Source: a virus. Taken from it: a stretch of DNA of 44,908 nucleotides. Under the pieces are notes generated by a model. That model was not told the origin of the DNA and made no database searches. It saw nothing but the letters and a program-made list of their open reading frames with translations. Numbering within the stretch: position 1 is the stretch's first letter; every line of letters starts with the position of its first letter. Location of the stretch: the IMG/VR virus record IMGVR_UViG_3300048836_000986, positions 1 to 44,908 of that record. One strand, given 5' to 3'. The position numbers were made by a program, and so were the translations under genes. Shown one piece after another: positions 19,773-27,504 of the stretch.

Positions 19773-21304
19773 AAATACTTGATTATTACGGGAGCAGACC
19801 CTGGGCGATGGATGAAACCGCTTATCGCGGTCTCATGCGCTCGATGGCCGCTCTCGATACTCAAACCATCGCGTCCCGCTTGCCGCAAAACGCCCAAAGC
19901 CTGCCGGCGGCGGTCAAGGCGGCACCGAAAAGCGGCGGGGTTGCGGTGATTCCGATTACCGGCCCGATTTTCAAAGACGCGACACTATTGAACCGCTTTA
20001 TGACGGAAGTGTTTGGCGGTTCCATCACCGAAGAAATCGCCGCCCAGTTTTCGGCAGCGATGAACGACCCTGAAGTGGGGTCTATTTTATTCAAAGTGGA
20101 CAGTCCCGGCGGCGAAGCCTACGGGCTGGATACGGTTTCGGAGCAGATATTTCAGGCGCGCGGCAAAGGCAAGCCGATTGTGGCGCACGTTGATGGATTG
20201 AATGCAAGCGCCGCGTATTATCTTTCCAGTGCTGCCGATGCGATTATCAGTACCAAAGACGGTACGCACGGTTCGATCGGCACGATTTTCAACTGGCTGA
20301 ATTTTGACAAGATGATGGCTGAACTCGGCATTGAGGAAGTGACCATCGTCAGCGAAGGCAGTGAACTGAAAGCTCTTGACGAAATGACCCCGGAAGGACG
20401 CGCGCAGATGCAGGAGTGGGCCAATGCACTGGGCAACAATTTTGTTGAAGCGGTCGCCCGCAATCGCGGTGTTTCGGCAGGGGCGGTGCGGCAGGATTTC
20501 GGGCAGGGATGGGTCAAGTTCGGCAAAGACGCGCAAAAAGCGGGCCTGATTGACGGCATCGCGTCGTTCGATAAAACGCTCAATCAACTTGCCAGTGGGA
20601 AATTTAAGATACCGACACAGCAAAAAACAACGGGCGCACCCCGCGCCAACGGAGGAAAAGGTATGACAGTCGCAGAATTTTTGAAGTCCCCGCTTTCGGC
20701 GCTTTTGGGCAACCCGGACGGGCGCCATGAAAGCGGCGAAGAAGAAGTGCCGTTCGCCCCTGCCCCCGCGCTTGCGAGCGCCCCCGCACAGGTTCTGGCT
20801 GCGGGCGCGCAACTCGGAGTGGTGCGCATTGCCGGAATGACCGAAGAAGAAGTATTGGACATGAAGGCCAAGCTGGAAGCGCAGGAAAACGTGGTGGCCG
20901 AGGCCGCCGCTGCGCTGGCGCAGTCGCAGGAAAACCGCGCCGCTGCGTTCGCCGCCACCTACGCGAGCGCGTATCTCGAAAACGGCGACGGCGAAGAAGA
21001 ATCCGATCGTTCTAAGTTCATCGCCGCCGCGACCGCTTTGCACCTTAAAGCCCAGCGGGGAGAGGCGGCTACAACCGACGAACTGGCGGCGCTTTGCAGC
21101 ATCCAGCAATCCGGCGCGGTCGTGGATACGGGAGTACTCGGCGAAGCGGAACTGGAAGGCGCGACTGCTCATGTGACCGAGCCGGAAAAACCAAAAAACG
21201 AAGGCGCGGGCGTGAAGGCCGTGCGCGAAGGCCAGCGTTCCGTGATTGAAAGCATTAAAAACGGCAAATTGCCAACGGAGGAAAATCGTTATGCCCGGAA
21301 TTAA
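19769..21304 (+). CDS. S49-family prohead protease fused to scaffold
   Basis: The 511-residue protein is a lambda gpC-type protease. VAVIPITGPI, then FKVDSPGGEAYG (109-120) and DGLNASAAYYLSSAAD mark the ClpP/SppA fold, with S147 as the probable nucleophile, and a lysine further on should complete the catalytic pair. After about residue 290 comes a scaffold-like region: acidic, helical and alanine-rich (VLDMKAKLEAQENVVAEAAAALAQSQENR). The protease trims head proteins and itself during assembly. It overlaps the portal stop by 4 bases. Confidence 0.85.
   Translation: MKILDYYGSRPWAMDETAYRGLMRSMAALDTQTIASRLPQNAQSLPAAVKAAPKSGGVAVIPITGPIFKDATLLNRFMTEVFGGSITEEIAAQFSAAMNDPEVGSILFKVDSPGGEAYGLDTVSEQIFQARGKGKPIVAHVDGLNASAAYYLSSAADAIISTKDGTHGSIGTIFNWLNFDKMMAELGIEEVTIVSEGSELKALDEMTPEGRAQMQEWANALGNNFVEAVARNRGVSAGAVRQDFGQGWVKFGKDAQKAGLIDGIASFDKTLNQLASGKFKIPTQQKTTGAPRANGGKGMTVAEFLKSPLSALLGNPDGRHESGEEEVPFAPAPALASAPAQVLAAGAQLGVVRIAGMTEEEVLDMKAKLEAQENVVAEAAAALAQSQENRAAAFAATYASAYLENGDGEEESDRSKFIAAATALHLKAQRGEAATTDELAALCSIQQSGAVVDTGVLGEAELEGATAHVTEPEKPKNEGAGVKAVREGQRSVIESIKNGKLPTEENRYARN
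20663..21304 (+). CDS. Scaffold protein from an internal in-frame start
   Basis: Inside the protease gene, an excellent ribosome site (GGAGGAAAAGGT) sits before ATG 20663, codon 299 of the long frame. Initiation here gives a 213-residue protein made of only the scaffold region, as lambda Nu3 is made inside gene C. The site is too good to be chance in this position, right at the domain boundary. Confidence 0.75.
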   Translation: MTVAEFLKSPLSALLGNPDGRHESGEEEVPFAPAPALASAPAQVLAAGAQLGVVRIAGMTEEEVLDMKAKLEAQENVVAEAAAALAQSQENRAAAFAATYASAYLENGDGEEESDRSKFIAAATALHLKAQRGEAATTDELAALCSIQQSGAVVDTGVLGEAELEGATAHVTEPEKPKNEGAGVKAVREGQRSVIESIKNGKLPTEENRYARN

Positions 21305-21920
21305 CCACAACAGCAACACTCTGACCTCGCCCGTGTGGGCGGCAGACTACTTGAGCCGCGACCATCTGGTGCCCGGCCCCATCGAACTCGACCCGACCGC
21401 GTTTTTGAACGAGGACGGCACAACCGCAGTGGTGGACGCGGCGGGCGCGGCGGCCAACGCCACCAGCATCCCGCTCAAGGCGGGTCTGGCGAACGCCATT
21501 CCCAACGGCACGCTGTTGTATTTCGGCGCTTCCAAAAAACTCGCCATGCTGACGGCGGCTGCCGCTGCGGGCGCGACTTCGCTGACGGTGCAGGCACTTC
21601 CGACCACGCTGGTTGAAAACGACACGGCGACCTACGCGGGCGCGGGCATCAAGAAAAAGCGCGTGGTGGCGGGCACCTATGTGGGGCGCACGTTTACCGA
21701 GCGCGAAAGCAACGCGCCGTTTGGCCCGGTCGCATCGGGCGACGAAGAGCGGTTCCTGATTGCTTTTGATGTTATTGACCTCGCCGAGAACGTGACGGCA
21801 ACGCCGGTGCGTCCCGGCACGGCCATCAAGGAAAACCGCCTGCCCGGTTACAGCGTGATGAGCGCGACCATCAAGGGCTATTTGCGTGCGGATTATACGA
21901 CCCAGAAAGGAACGGACTAA
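21291..21920 (+). CDS. Candidate head decoration protein
   Basis: The 209-residue product lies between scaffold and major capsid protein, as gpD does in lambda. The sequence is rich in Ala, Thr and Gly with many predicted short strands (TSIPLKAGLANAIPNGTLLYFG, TSLTVQALPTTLVENDTATYAGAG), consistent with a capsid surface protein. It is longer than lambda gpD (110 residues). Its start is fixed by GGAGGAAAATCGTT and overlaps the protease gene by 14 bases. Confidence 0.6.
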   Translation: MPGINHNSNTLTSPVWAADYLSRDHLVPGPIELDPTAFLNEDGTTAVVDAAGAAANATSIPLKAGLANAIPNGTLLYFGASKKLAMLTAAAAAGATSLTVQALPTTLVENDTATYAGAGIKKKRVVAGTYVGRTFTERESNAPFGPVASGDEERFLIAFDVIDLAENVTATPVRPGTAIKENRLPGYSVMSATIKGYLRADYTTQKGTD

Positions 21921-21950
21921 CCGCCTCAATCAATTAAGGAGAAACCAACA

Positions 21951-23072
21951 ATGCCAAACCTTCAATCCGTTGTATCGAGCATGATTGAAAGCGGGGAGTT
22001 CAATCGCATCATGCTCAACCCCGCGTCGCAGTTCGGGCGCCGGCGCCGCGAGTATCTCGGCGCGCGGTTTCTGCCCGAACGCCTCGTGCCGGCCAACAAA
22101 TATACCGAAGGCAACATCAAATACCGCACGGTGGTCGCCAACGACGGCTCGCGCTATTCGCCCGCGCAGAAAAAGGGCAACATGATTGCCGGGACGATGG
22201 AAGTCTCGCTGGGCGATCAGGACATCGCGGCGGAGTTCACGAGCGAAGACTACGACAACTTCATCGCCGTCGAAAAGCTCAATACTCCCAACCCCGATAC
22301 CGGCAACCCCGAATTTCTGGCGATGGCGACATTGGCGAACTGGGTGGAAAACCGGATCAATTTGCCGCTCATTGAAAAAGTCGAAAAGATGCGCTGGGAA
22401 GCGATTGTGGACGCCGCTGTGCCGCTGTCGGGCGACAACGGTTATGCCGAAATCGTCAATCTGTCCAACCCGTCCGGCCATCGCTTTGCCGCCGTTGAGG
22501 ATTGGACGGACCCCGCCGACAATCCTCTGGATGACATTTACGCTTTGGCGGATGTTTTGGACGACAAGGATTACGCGGTGGGTGTTCTCATCGCCGGTCG
22601 CCCCGTTATTCAAACGCTGCTGGCGCACCCTAAAGTCGTGACCGCCGTTACCGGCTTTATCGGCATTAGCGGAGGGACTTTGGAAAGCGGCACGCGCCGC
22701 GTGACTTTGGACGCCTTGAATGCGTTTCTGGCGAAAGACGATTTGCCGCCGCTCTTGTCCTACAACCTGAAATATCGCAAGGAAGTCGGCACGGAGTATT
22801 TCCTGAAGCGCAACGTCATGGTCGGTTTGGCTTTGACCGGGCGCAATGCGAACATTGATTTGGGCGACGACGAAAAACTCACGCTCGAAGACACTTTGGG
22901 CTATGTCGGCGTGGGCCGTCCCGCCGGAGCCGGTAATCCCGGTCGCATGACGCACGCGGAGTACTTCGGCAACAAGCCGCCGCGCGCGGAATTTGAAGGC
23001 TGGCAGACCAGTTTTCCGGTCATCCAGGACCCGGAAGCCGTCGCGGTCATTACCAGCATTACCACGGCCTAA
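21951..23072 (+). CDS. Major capsid protein (lambda gpE-like)
   Basis: The 373-residue protein has the order and content of an E-type major capsid protein: RRREYLGARFLPERLVPANKYTEGNIKYRTVVANDGSRYSP in outline near the N-terminus, a long central helix (LAMATLANWVENRINLPLIEKVEKMRWEAI), a peripheral domain (DDIYALADVLDDKDYAVGVLIAGRPVIQTLLAHPKV) and TEYFLKRNVMVGLALTGRNANID. It should fold like HK97 and build the shell. AAGGAG lies 9 bases before the ATG. Confidence 0.85.
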   Translation: MPNLQSVVSSMIESGEFNRIMLNPASQFGRRRREYLGARFLPERLVPANKYTEGNIKYRTVVANDGSRYSPAQKKGNMIAGTMEVSLGDQDIAAEFTSEDYDNFIAVEKLNTPNPDTGNPEFLAMATLANWVENRINLPLIEKVEKMRWEAIVDAAVPLSGDNGYAEIVNLSNPSGHRFAAVEDWTDPADNPLDDIYALADVLDDKDYAVGVLIAGRPVIQTLLAHPKVVTAVTGFIGISGGTLESGTRRVTLDALNAFLAKDDLPPLLSYNLKYRKEVGTEYFLKRNVMVGLALTGRNANIDLGDDEKLTLEDTLGYVGVGRPAGAGNPGRMTHAEYFGNKPPRAEFEGWQTSFPVIQDPEAVAVITSITTA

Positions 23073-23110
23073 AAGCTATTGGCCTTAAAGCCACTGGCCT
23101 CAAAGGAGAG
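23066..23110 (+). repeat. Three tandem 15-base GGCCTNAAAG units
   Basis: GGCCTAAAAGCTATT, GGCCTTAAAGCCACT and GGCCTCAAAGGAGAG start at 23066, 23081 and 23096. The first holds the capsid stop codon and the last supplies the ribosome site (AAAGGAG) of the next gene. Related GGCCTSRAAAG strings stand just before the genes at 24539 and 26711. Confidence 0.7.
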
Positions 23111-23112
23111 TT

Positions 23113-23364
23113 ATGCCTAAACATACCATCAACCCCGCCCCCGGACGCGCCACGTCCTGGGGCGGCCTGAAGTATCTTCCCGGCGAAGAAGTTGAAATCC
23201 CGGACGCGCTGGTCAAGAAATTGACCAAGCGCGGCGTGATCGGTGAAGTTGCGCCATCGGCAGCGAACGCTGGGGATGAAGCCACGCCCGAAAGCACCAC
23301 CGTCGGTGTGCGTGAAGTTGCGCCATCGGCAGCCGATAAAAAGCCCAAAGCCAAGAAAGATTAG
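23113..23364 (+). CDS. Small hypothetical head-region protein
   Basis: The 83-residue protein has a folded N-terminal half (GLKYLPGEEVEIPDALVKKLTKRGVIG), similar in shape to small 'head-tail connector' accessory proteins that follow capsid genes, and a disordered tail with a duplicated phrase (EVAPSAA, twice) from a 21-22 base direct repeat at about 23245 and 23313. The end is very basic (KKPKAKKD). Function unknown. Confidence 0.6.
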   Translation: MPKHTINPAPGRATSWGGLKYLPGEEVEIPDALVKKLTKRGVIGEVAPSAANAGDEATPESTTVGVREVAPSAADKKPKAKKD

Positions 23365-23379
23365 TTGTTTTTCACTCTC

Positions 23380-24111
23380 ATGCTGATAGATGCCGAGTAT
23401 TATCGCAATCAGGTTCGCCTCGATGTCGGCGACATCGGGCAAAGCGCCGAGCAGGAAATCGTGTTCCCGGTCGAAGCGACCGGCGGCACATGGGATTATT
23501 CCTTTGCCGGTGCGACGGTGAGCGGATTGGCTTATCCCAATACCGCCGCCGTCGTGCAGGCGGCGCTCGAAAGCGTGCTGACGGTCGGCGCGGGTAACAT
23601 CGCGGTTTTGCTGGGGCAGCGCGGGTTCATTTTGCAGTATCAGGGCGAACTCGCCAACCAACCGCTTCCTTTGCCGACGGTAAACGGCACGAATCTGGTT
23701 TTAACGAGCGGCAGCGCCGTTTCGGTGCCGGTGCGCGAAAATCAGGCGGGCAAGGCGAACCACTGGACGGATGCGCGACTGCAAGAAATGTGGGAGCGGC
23801 GCGAAGGCATTGCGGATTTCGAGTTGCGGTTTTTATACGTCAAGCTCGATGCCATTCAGGAATTGAAGGGCATCGTCTGGACGCAGATTGACCAGCAGAC
23901 CGGCGATGCGCGCCGCGACTACGAAAAGCAGTTCGGTCATCTGGTGCAAATGGAAAACGCGACCAAAGCCGCGCTCGATGAACTGGCTTACGGCGAGGAA
24001 AGCGAGGTTTTAGCGCAATCGTTGCAATCGTATCGCGGCACGCCCGCCGTGCGCACCCGCACACAGGCGCGCTTTGATGCGAAGTTCAAGCGGGTGGAGA
24101 GTTGCCCGTGA
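23380..24111 (+). CDS. Candidate head-tail connector (gp6-like adaptor)
   Basis: The 243-residue protein sits in the head-to-tail joining region. The start DAEYYRNQVRLDVGDIG and later helices (HWTDARLQEMWERREGIADFELRFLYVKLDAIQELKGIVW...) look like an adaptor helical bundle with a beta-rich insertion of about 80 residues (EIVFPVEATGGTWDYSFAG to VSVPVREN). The ATG at 23380 has no clear ribosome site; a TTG at 23365, directly after the previous stop, is an alternative start. Family call is by position and fold shape. Confidence 0.6.
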   Translation: MLIDAEYYRNQVRLDVGDIGQSAEQEIVFPVEATGGTWDYSFAGATVSGLAYPNTAAVVQAALESVLTVGAGNIAVLLGQRGFILQYQGELANQPLPLPTVNGTNLVLTSGSAVSVPVRENQAGKANHWTDARLQEMWERREGIADFELRFLYVKLDAIQELKGIVWTQIDQQTGDARRDYEKQFGHLVQMENATKAALDELAYGEESEVLAQSLQSYRGTPAVRTRTQARFDAKFKRVESCP

Positions 24112-24497
24112 GCAGTTTGATGGAGCGCGCGGCGATGCCTGAATCCGTGCCGATGCCGATGGATGAGCAGCGCGAGAGCGCCGCTTATAACGTGTCGGCG
24201 ACGGCACTGGTGCAGCGCCAAAGCGGTTTTGAGCCGCTCCCGGATCACGAAAACCTGCGGGCGCGAGTGTATCCGTATTCGCAGGGTCAAAGCGTCGGGC
24301 AGTTCGATACCAGTCGAAAAATTACCGACCGAATCAAGTTTGATGCTTATTATCCGCGCTTTAATAGCGGCTTGTATGTGCGGGCGCTGCAACCGAGCGG
24401 CGAAGTGGTGATGTATGAAGTGCAGGACGTGGAACACGACGGCGACCCGCAGACAACAACGCTGATCGCGCGGCGTCGCGGCGTGGACAGGAAATAG
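24108..24497 (+). CDS. Candidate head closure / head-tail joining protein
   Basis: The 129-residue protein starts at a GTG that overlaps the previous stop and follows GGTGGAGAG. The core (RARVYPYSQGQSVGQFDTSRKITDRIKFDAYYPRFNSG in pieces, then VMYEVQDVEHDGD) is a small beta-barrel type sequence like the head-completion proteins that come after the adaptor. It ends at the left edge of a GTAGGA inverted repeat. Confidence 0.55.
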   Translation: MSSLMERAAMPESVPMPMDEQRESAAYNVSATALVQRQSGFEPLPDHENLRARVYPYSQGQSVGQFDTSRKITDRIKFDAYYPRFNSGLYVRALQPSGEVVMYEVQDVEHDGDPQTTTLIARRRGVDRK

Positions 24498-24512
24498 TAG
24501 GACAGTCCTACT
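24496..24512 (+). promoter_or_regulatory. GTAGGA inverted repeat without a clear -10
   Basis: AGTAGGA-CAG-TCCTACT, perfect 7-bp arms, begins at the stop codon of the joining gene. Unlike the other copies no extended -10 follows at the right distance (CTCAAAGGCTTTGG). It may be an operator, a weak promoter or an RNA hairpin. Confidence 0.55.
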
Positions 24513-24538
24513 CAAAGGCTTTGGCCTCGAAAAGAAAA

Positions 24539-25003
24539 ATGCTTGCAATCACAGTGGGCGGCAATGCCGCTTTGGCTCACACCGCGCTTTCCCGCATCGC
24601 GGCGCAGTTGCCGCTCGCCGTCGAAAAGGGTAAAAAAGCTGTTGCGACGGCGGTGCTTTTGTCTACTACGCGGGTGATGGAAGAACGGATTTACGATGAA
24701 CCGCTTCCGGCCAGTTACGCGCGTTTTGGAAAAACGCATCGCACGGGCGCTTTGCTGGCGGGGGAAGCGATGGTGCAGCATGGCGACGGGTGGCTCATCA
24801 CGACGCTCAACGAAGGAGTGCCTGCGCCGCACGCGGGCGAAGAATTGAAAAATCCGCAAAAGTATGCGACGTGGCGGCATAACCAAAGCGGCGAGGACTG
24901 GCAGCAGGGCTTGTGGCGAACAATTGGTTTAGAGCGTGTCGAACCCGAACTACCGCAAATTTTTGAAAAAGCGTTTGCTCCGGCGCTTTTGAGGAACGAT
25001 TGA
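24539..25003 (+). CDS. Candidate neck/tail-completion protein (HK97 gp10-like)
   Basis: The 154-residue product contains a long helix (LSRIAAQLPLAVEKGKKAVATAVLLSTTRVMEERIYDEPLPASYARFGKTHRTGALLAG in pieces), a common opening of minor neck proteins of this type, followed by strands. Position between head closure and tail terminator supports the role. The ATG at 24539 is preferred; a TTG at 24521 is possible. Confidence 0.6.
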   Translation: MLAITVGGNAALAHTALSRIAAQLPLAVEKGKKAVATAVLLSTTRVMEERIYDEPLPASYARFGKTHRTGALLAGEAMVQHGDGWLITTLNEGVPAPHAGEELKNPQKYATWRHNQSGEDWQQGLWRTIGLERVEPELPQIFEKAFAPALLRND

Positions 25004-25557
25004 TGGGCGTCCAATACTATTACGATGGCGCCGACGCCCGCCGCATTCGCAGCGTAACGCGCAACGCGGTGCTGGAAGTGTTGCGGGAAATCCTTTTGGA
25101 AGCGGATTACGAGATTGGCGAGGACGACGGCGAGTTGCCGCTTTTCAAGAGCGGCAAGGCCGCCGAAAGCCGTTATCAGCGCGCCGAGCCGTTTGTGTAT
25201 CTGGCGCAGAATAAAACGAAGGGTGAACCGAAAAATGTGCTGGGTCACGATGACGGATTGACGCATTCGGGCGTGAAGTATGAGTGGTCGTTTGTATTGC
25301 AGGCCAGTGCCGGCAAGCAAAGCGGCGAAACGACCGACGAGCAAATCAGCATCGCCGACGACGAGTTGATGGATGTGATTTTGACGGGGTTTCGGGAGCG
25401 ATACGCGTATTTCCGGGACACCCTGCATTTTATGGAAATGAACATTGTGCCCAGCGACGAAGCCCGCGAAGGCGGCGGGCTGAACCCGCTGGCGCTGACC
25501 TTTTATAACTACACGCGGTTAGCGACCGACCAGTTTGGATACGTCGCAGCGATTTAA
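25003..25557 (+). CDS. Candidate tail terminator protein
   Basis: The 184-residue protein begins in a TGATG overlap with the neck gene and has GAGGAACG upstream. It has an alpha-beta layout (ARRIRSVTRNAVLEVLREILLEADYEIGED, EPFVYLAQNK, YEWSFVLQASAG, DDELMDVILTGFRERYAYFRDTLHFMEMNI) like tail-completion proteins that cap the tail tube. The call is by position and shape. Confidence 0.5.
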   Translation: MGVQYYYDGADARRIRSVTRNAVLEVLREILLEADYEIGEDDGELPLFKSGKAAESRYQRAEPFVYLAQNKTKGEPKNVLGHDDGLTHSGVKYEWSFVLQASAGKQSGETTDEQISIADDELMDVILTGFRERYAYFRDTLHFMEMNIVPSDEAREGGGLNPLALTFYNYTRLATDQFGYVAAI

Positions 25558-25573
25558 TTTACAGGAGAAGATC

Positions 25574-25831
25574 ATGCCTACCGAGAACCCCGCGCCGACC
25601 CCGACCCCGAATGAAGAAGCCGCCCCGGATTATTCGGCCATTCCGAATCCCATTCCGACCGTGACTTACGCTGATAATCATATGCGCGAGCAAAAGATTC
25701 TCACCGAAACTATCATCACTCCCTATCTGGCGACTGCGCCCGATGGTCAAAGTGTTGAGGAAGCGCCTGAACCGAACAAGATTACTTTGAACCGCAAGGT
25801 CAAGAAGGAGTTGCCCAATGCCCGCGCATAA
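25574..25831 (+). CDS. Small proline-rich protein
   Basis: An 85-residue product after a clear ribosome site (AGGAGAAG). The N-terminus is a disordered Pro/Thr stretch (ENPAPTPTPNEEAAPDYSAIPNPIPTV), and the C-terminal part has DNHMREQKILTETIITPYLATAPDG. It lies before the candidate tail tube genes and ends with a 14-base overlap. No family recognised. Confidence 0.55.
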   Translation: MPTENPAPTPTPNEEAAPDYSAIPNPIPTVTYADNHMREQKILTETIITPYLATAPDGQSVEEAPEPNKITLNRKVKKELPNARA

Positions 25832-26213
25832 CTGGACGGTCGCTGTATCCGACGGGACGAGCCACGCGGTCAGTCTTTCGCGCAGCTACATCATCACTGA
25901 TGAAGGCGCGATTATTGACGATGTGCCGGTTCTGGCGAACCAGACCAACAAGCAAATCGCTATCGCTTTTGCGCTGGCGAATGTCAAATCGCTGATTTTG
26001 AAATCCAGCGCCGCCATCACACTCAAGACCAACAGCACCTCTGACCCCGGCGCGGAATTGAGCATGGGCGCAAATCAGGAAGTGGTCTGGAACAACCAGA
26101 TGGGCTATCCCTTGAGCGAATTGTTGGGCGTGGATGTGACGACGATGTATTACGACAGCAGCGCAGGAACCGGCACGCTTGCCATTTCCATTATTTTAGA
26201 TGTCACGCCTTAA
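25818..26213 (+). CDS. Beta-rich structural protein, possible tail tube
   Basis: The 131-residue protein is almost all short strands (HNWTVAVSDGTSHAVSLSRSYIITDEGAIIDDVPVLANQTN...; ITLKTNSTSDPGAELSMGANQEVVWNN; GTGTLAISIILDVTP). Such composition and its position upstream of the tail chaperones suit a virion protein, either tail tube or a tail decoration. AAGGAG precedes the start. Confidence 0.5.
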   Translation: MPAHNWTVAVSDGTSHAVSLSRSYIITDEGAIIDDVPVLANQTNKQIAIAFALANVKSLILKSSAAITLKTNSTSDPGAELSMGANQEVVWNNQMGYPLSELLGVDVTTMYYDSSAGTGTLAISIILDVTP

Positions 26214-26235
26214 CCGGCGCGCATAAGGAGCAATC

Positions 26236-26673
26236 ATGGCTGATTTTTTCGAGTCAATCGCCCAAAACACCATTCTGGGGCAAAGCTGTATACTTTCCGT
26301 TGCAACGGCCACTTACACCGGCACTCTGGCCCAGTATGAAGATTTCAATGCAAACCATAGCTTCCGGCAAACGCCTTTCAAGCCCGCCGGAAGCGCCATC
26401 GCGCGCGTTGTTCTCGAATGTGAAGAAATCGTGCAAATCACAATCAACGTGAATGCCGGTTTGAACTTCACATGGGCGACGGCCTACAACCATTTGTACG
26501 GCAAGCAAATCACGGATTTGCAGTTTACGGATTACCTGTCCTACAACTCGCTGGTGGCGCGCTATGGCCTGATTTATTGTGTCGGCTTGGGCAAAGCGCA
26601 GGGCAGTTCGCAACAGATTGTGCCCGTGACCCTTATCGCCGGTGTCGCCACTGCCGGATACACGCAGATGTAA
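26236..26673 (+). CDS. Candidate major tail protein
   Basis: The 145-residue protein lies immediately before the tail assembly chaperone pair, the usual place of the tail tube gene. It is strand-rich (QSCILSVATATYTGTLAQYEDF, ARVVLECEEIVQITINVNAG, SQQIVPVTLIAGVATAGYTQ). AAGGAG precedes the ATG. The family is not recognised; the gene at 25818 is an alternative for the same role. Confidence 0.5.
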   Translation: MADFFESIAQNTILGQSCILSVATATYTGTLAQYEDFNANHSFRQTPFKPAGSAIARVVLECEEIVQITINVNAGLNFTWATAYNHLYGKQITDLQFTDYLSYNSLVARYGLIYCVGLGKAQGSSQQIVPVTLIAGVATAGYTQM

Positions 26674-26710
26674 TTTGCAGGCTTCATTACAGTTGGCCTG
26701 AAAGGATTTT

Positions 26711-27241
26711 ATGACAGAAAACACAAAACCATCGGAGAGCATGGAAAACCAGACACCCGAACAAAATCCGCCGCCAACGGAAAGTTCACCCTCGCCTGCG
26801 CCGGTTGATCTGGGCTTTATCACTGACGCCGAATCGTTCATGCAGTCCGTAAACGCGGAGCCGGACAAAGAGCTTCATGTCGAAGAAACCAGTCGGGGCA
26901 AAATCAGGATCAAAGAAACCGGCAGCGATGTGGAACACTCGGTCTTTACCGGCATTTATCGGCGGCGCGTAACCCGTGACGGCGATACGGAAGTTTTCGA
27001 TGCTTTAAGCATGGTGGACAAGATGAAACTGTTCACCATTCATTATTGTGTTGTGGACGCGAGCGGCGAGCCGTTTTTTGATACCGCGCGCCTTGAAAAT
27101 ATGCACTCCGGGAAGAAGGCGGCTCATTATGGCGATTTTTTGCGCGAGTGCTATGATATGGCGATTAAGTGGAACCCGCATCTTGACCCCACAAAAAATC
27201 CGACAGCCCTTCGCCGAATGATGAAATACATGGCGTATTAA
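26711..27241 (+). CDS. Tail assembly chaperone, short form (gpG-like)
   Basis: The 176-residue protein precedes the tape measure gene and has a Pro/Glu-rich disordered start and a folded domain (KELHVEETSRGKIRIKETGSD...VFDALSMVDKMKLFTIHYCV...DFLRECYDMAIKWNPHLDPTKN). In long-tailed phages this gene is read both as itself and, by -1 frameshift, joined to the following frame. A slippery heptamer is present near its end (27193). AAGGATTTT is the ribosome site. Confidence 0.75.
   Translation: MTENTKPSESMENQTPEQNPPPTESSPSPAPVDLGFITDAESFMQSVNAEPDKELHVEETSRGKIRIKETGSDVEHSVFTGIYRRRVTRDGDTEVFDALSMVDKMKLFTIHYCVVDASGEPFFDTARLENMHSGKKAAHYGDFLRECYDMAIKWNPHLDPTKNPTALRRMMKYMAY
27193..27199 (+). other. -1 frameshift slippery heptamer A AAA AAT
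   Basis: In the frame of the chaperone gene the codons read ACA AAA AAT, giving the standard X XXY YYZ heptamer A-AAA-AAT. The -1 frame is open only from 27187, just 6 bases upstream, and continues to 27504. The location, 42 bases before the gene's stop, is typical of phage G-GT frameshifts. Confidence 0.85.
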
Positions 27242-27504
27242 ACAGTCCGATTGGCCGTTTACGCAAGCACATTAAAGCGGTGCTGCAACGAAACCCCGTT
27301 TTTGTGGAGTGCTGCTATGCGGCGCACAAGGCGGGGTTTTTGTTGCCTTATCTGGCTGGTTCGGTGAAGGGCTGGGACGGGATTACTTACAAGGACGTGG
27401 ATTATTTTCAACCGCTTATCAGCGAGTTAATGGCTTTGGCGCGCTTTACCGGCGACGAGAAAAAGGAAAACAGGGAGACGGGCTATGCCGGATTTAAGAA
27501 TTGA
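27199..27504 (+). CDS. Frameshift extension of the tail chaperone (gpT-like)
   Basis: This frame is reached by a -1 slip at 27193-27199 and adds about 101 residues to the chaperone, giving a fusion of about 264 residues. The added domain (KHIKAVLQRNPVFVECCYAAHKAGFLLPYLAGSVKGWDG in pieces, then YFQPLISELMALARFTG) is helical. The GT form in lambda helps load the tape measure with tail tube subunits. A free ATG-type start at 27280 lacks a good ribosome site. It overlaps the tape measure start by 20 bases. Confidence 0.8.
   Translation, partial: SDSPSPNDEIHGVLNSPIGRLRKHIKAVLQRNPVFVECCYAAHKAGFLLPYLAGSVKGWDGITYKDVDYFQPLISELMALARFTGDEKKENRETGYAGFKN

Noticed and set aside
20087-21319. Long reverse frame of 410 codons opposite the protease gene
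   Set aside because: Typical antisense artefact of GC-rich codon usage; low-complexity product and no ribosome site.
21930-22955. Long reverse frame opposite the major capsid gene
   Set aside because: Mirror of a well-supported gene; same codon-bias artefact.
23245-23334. Short direct repeat in the gene at 23113 as a mobile element trace
   Set aside because: It only duplicates a linker phrase (EVAPSAA) and has no flanking features.
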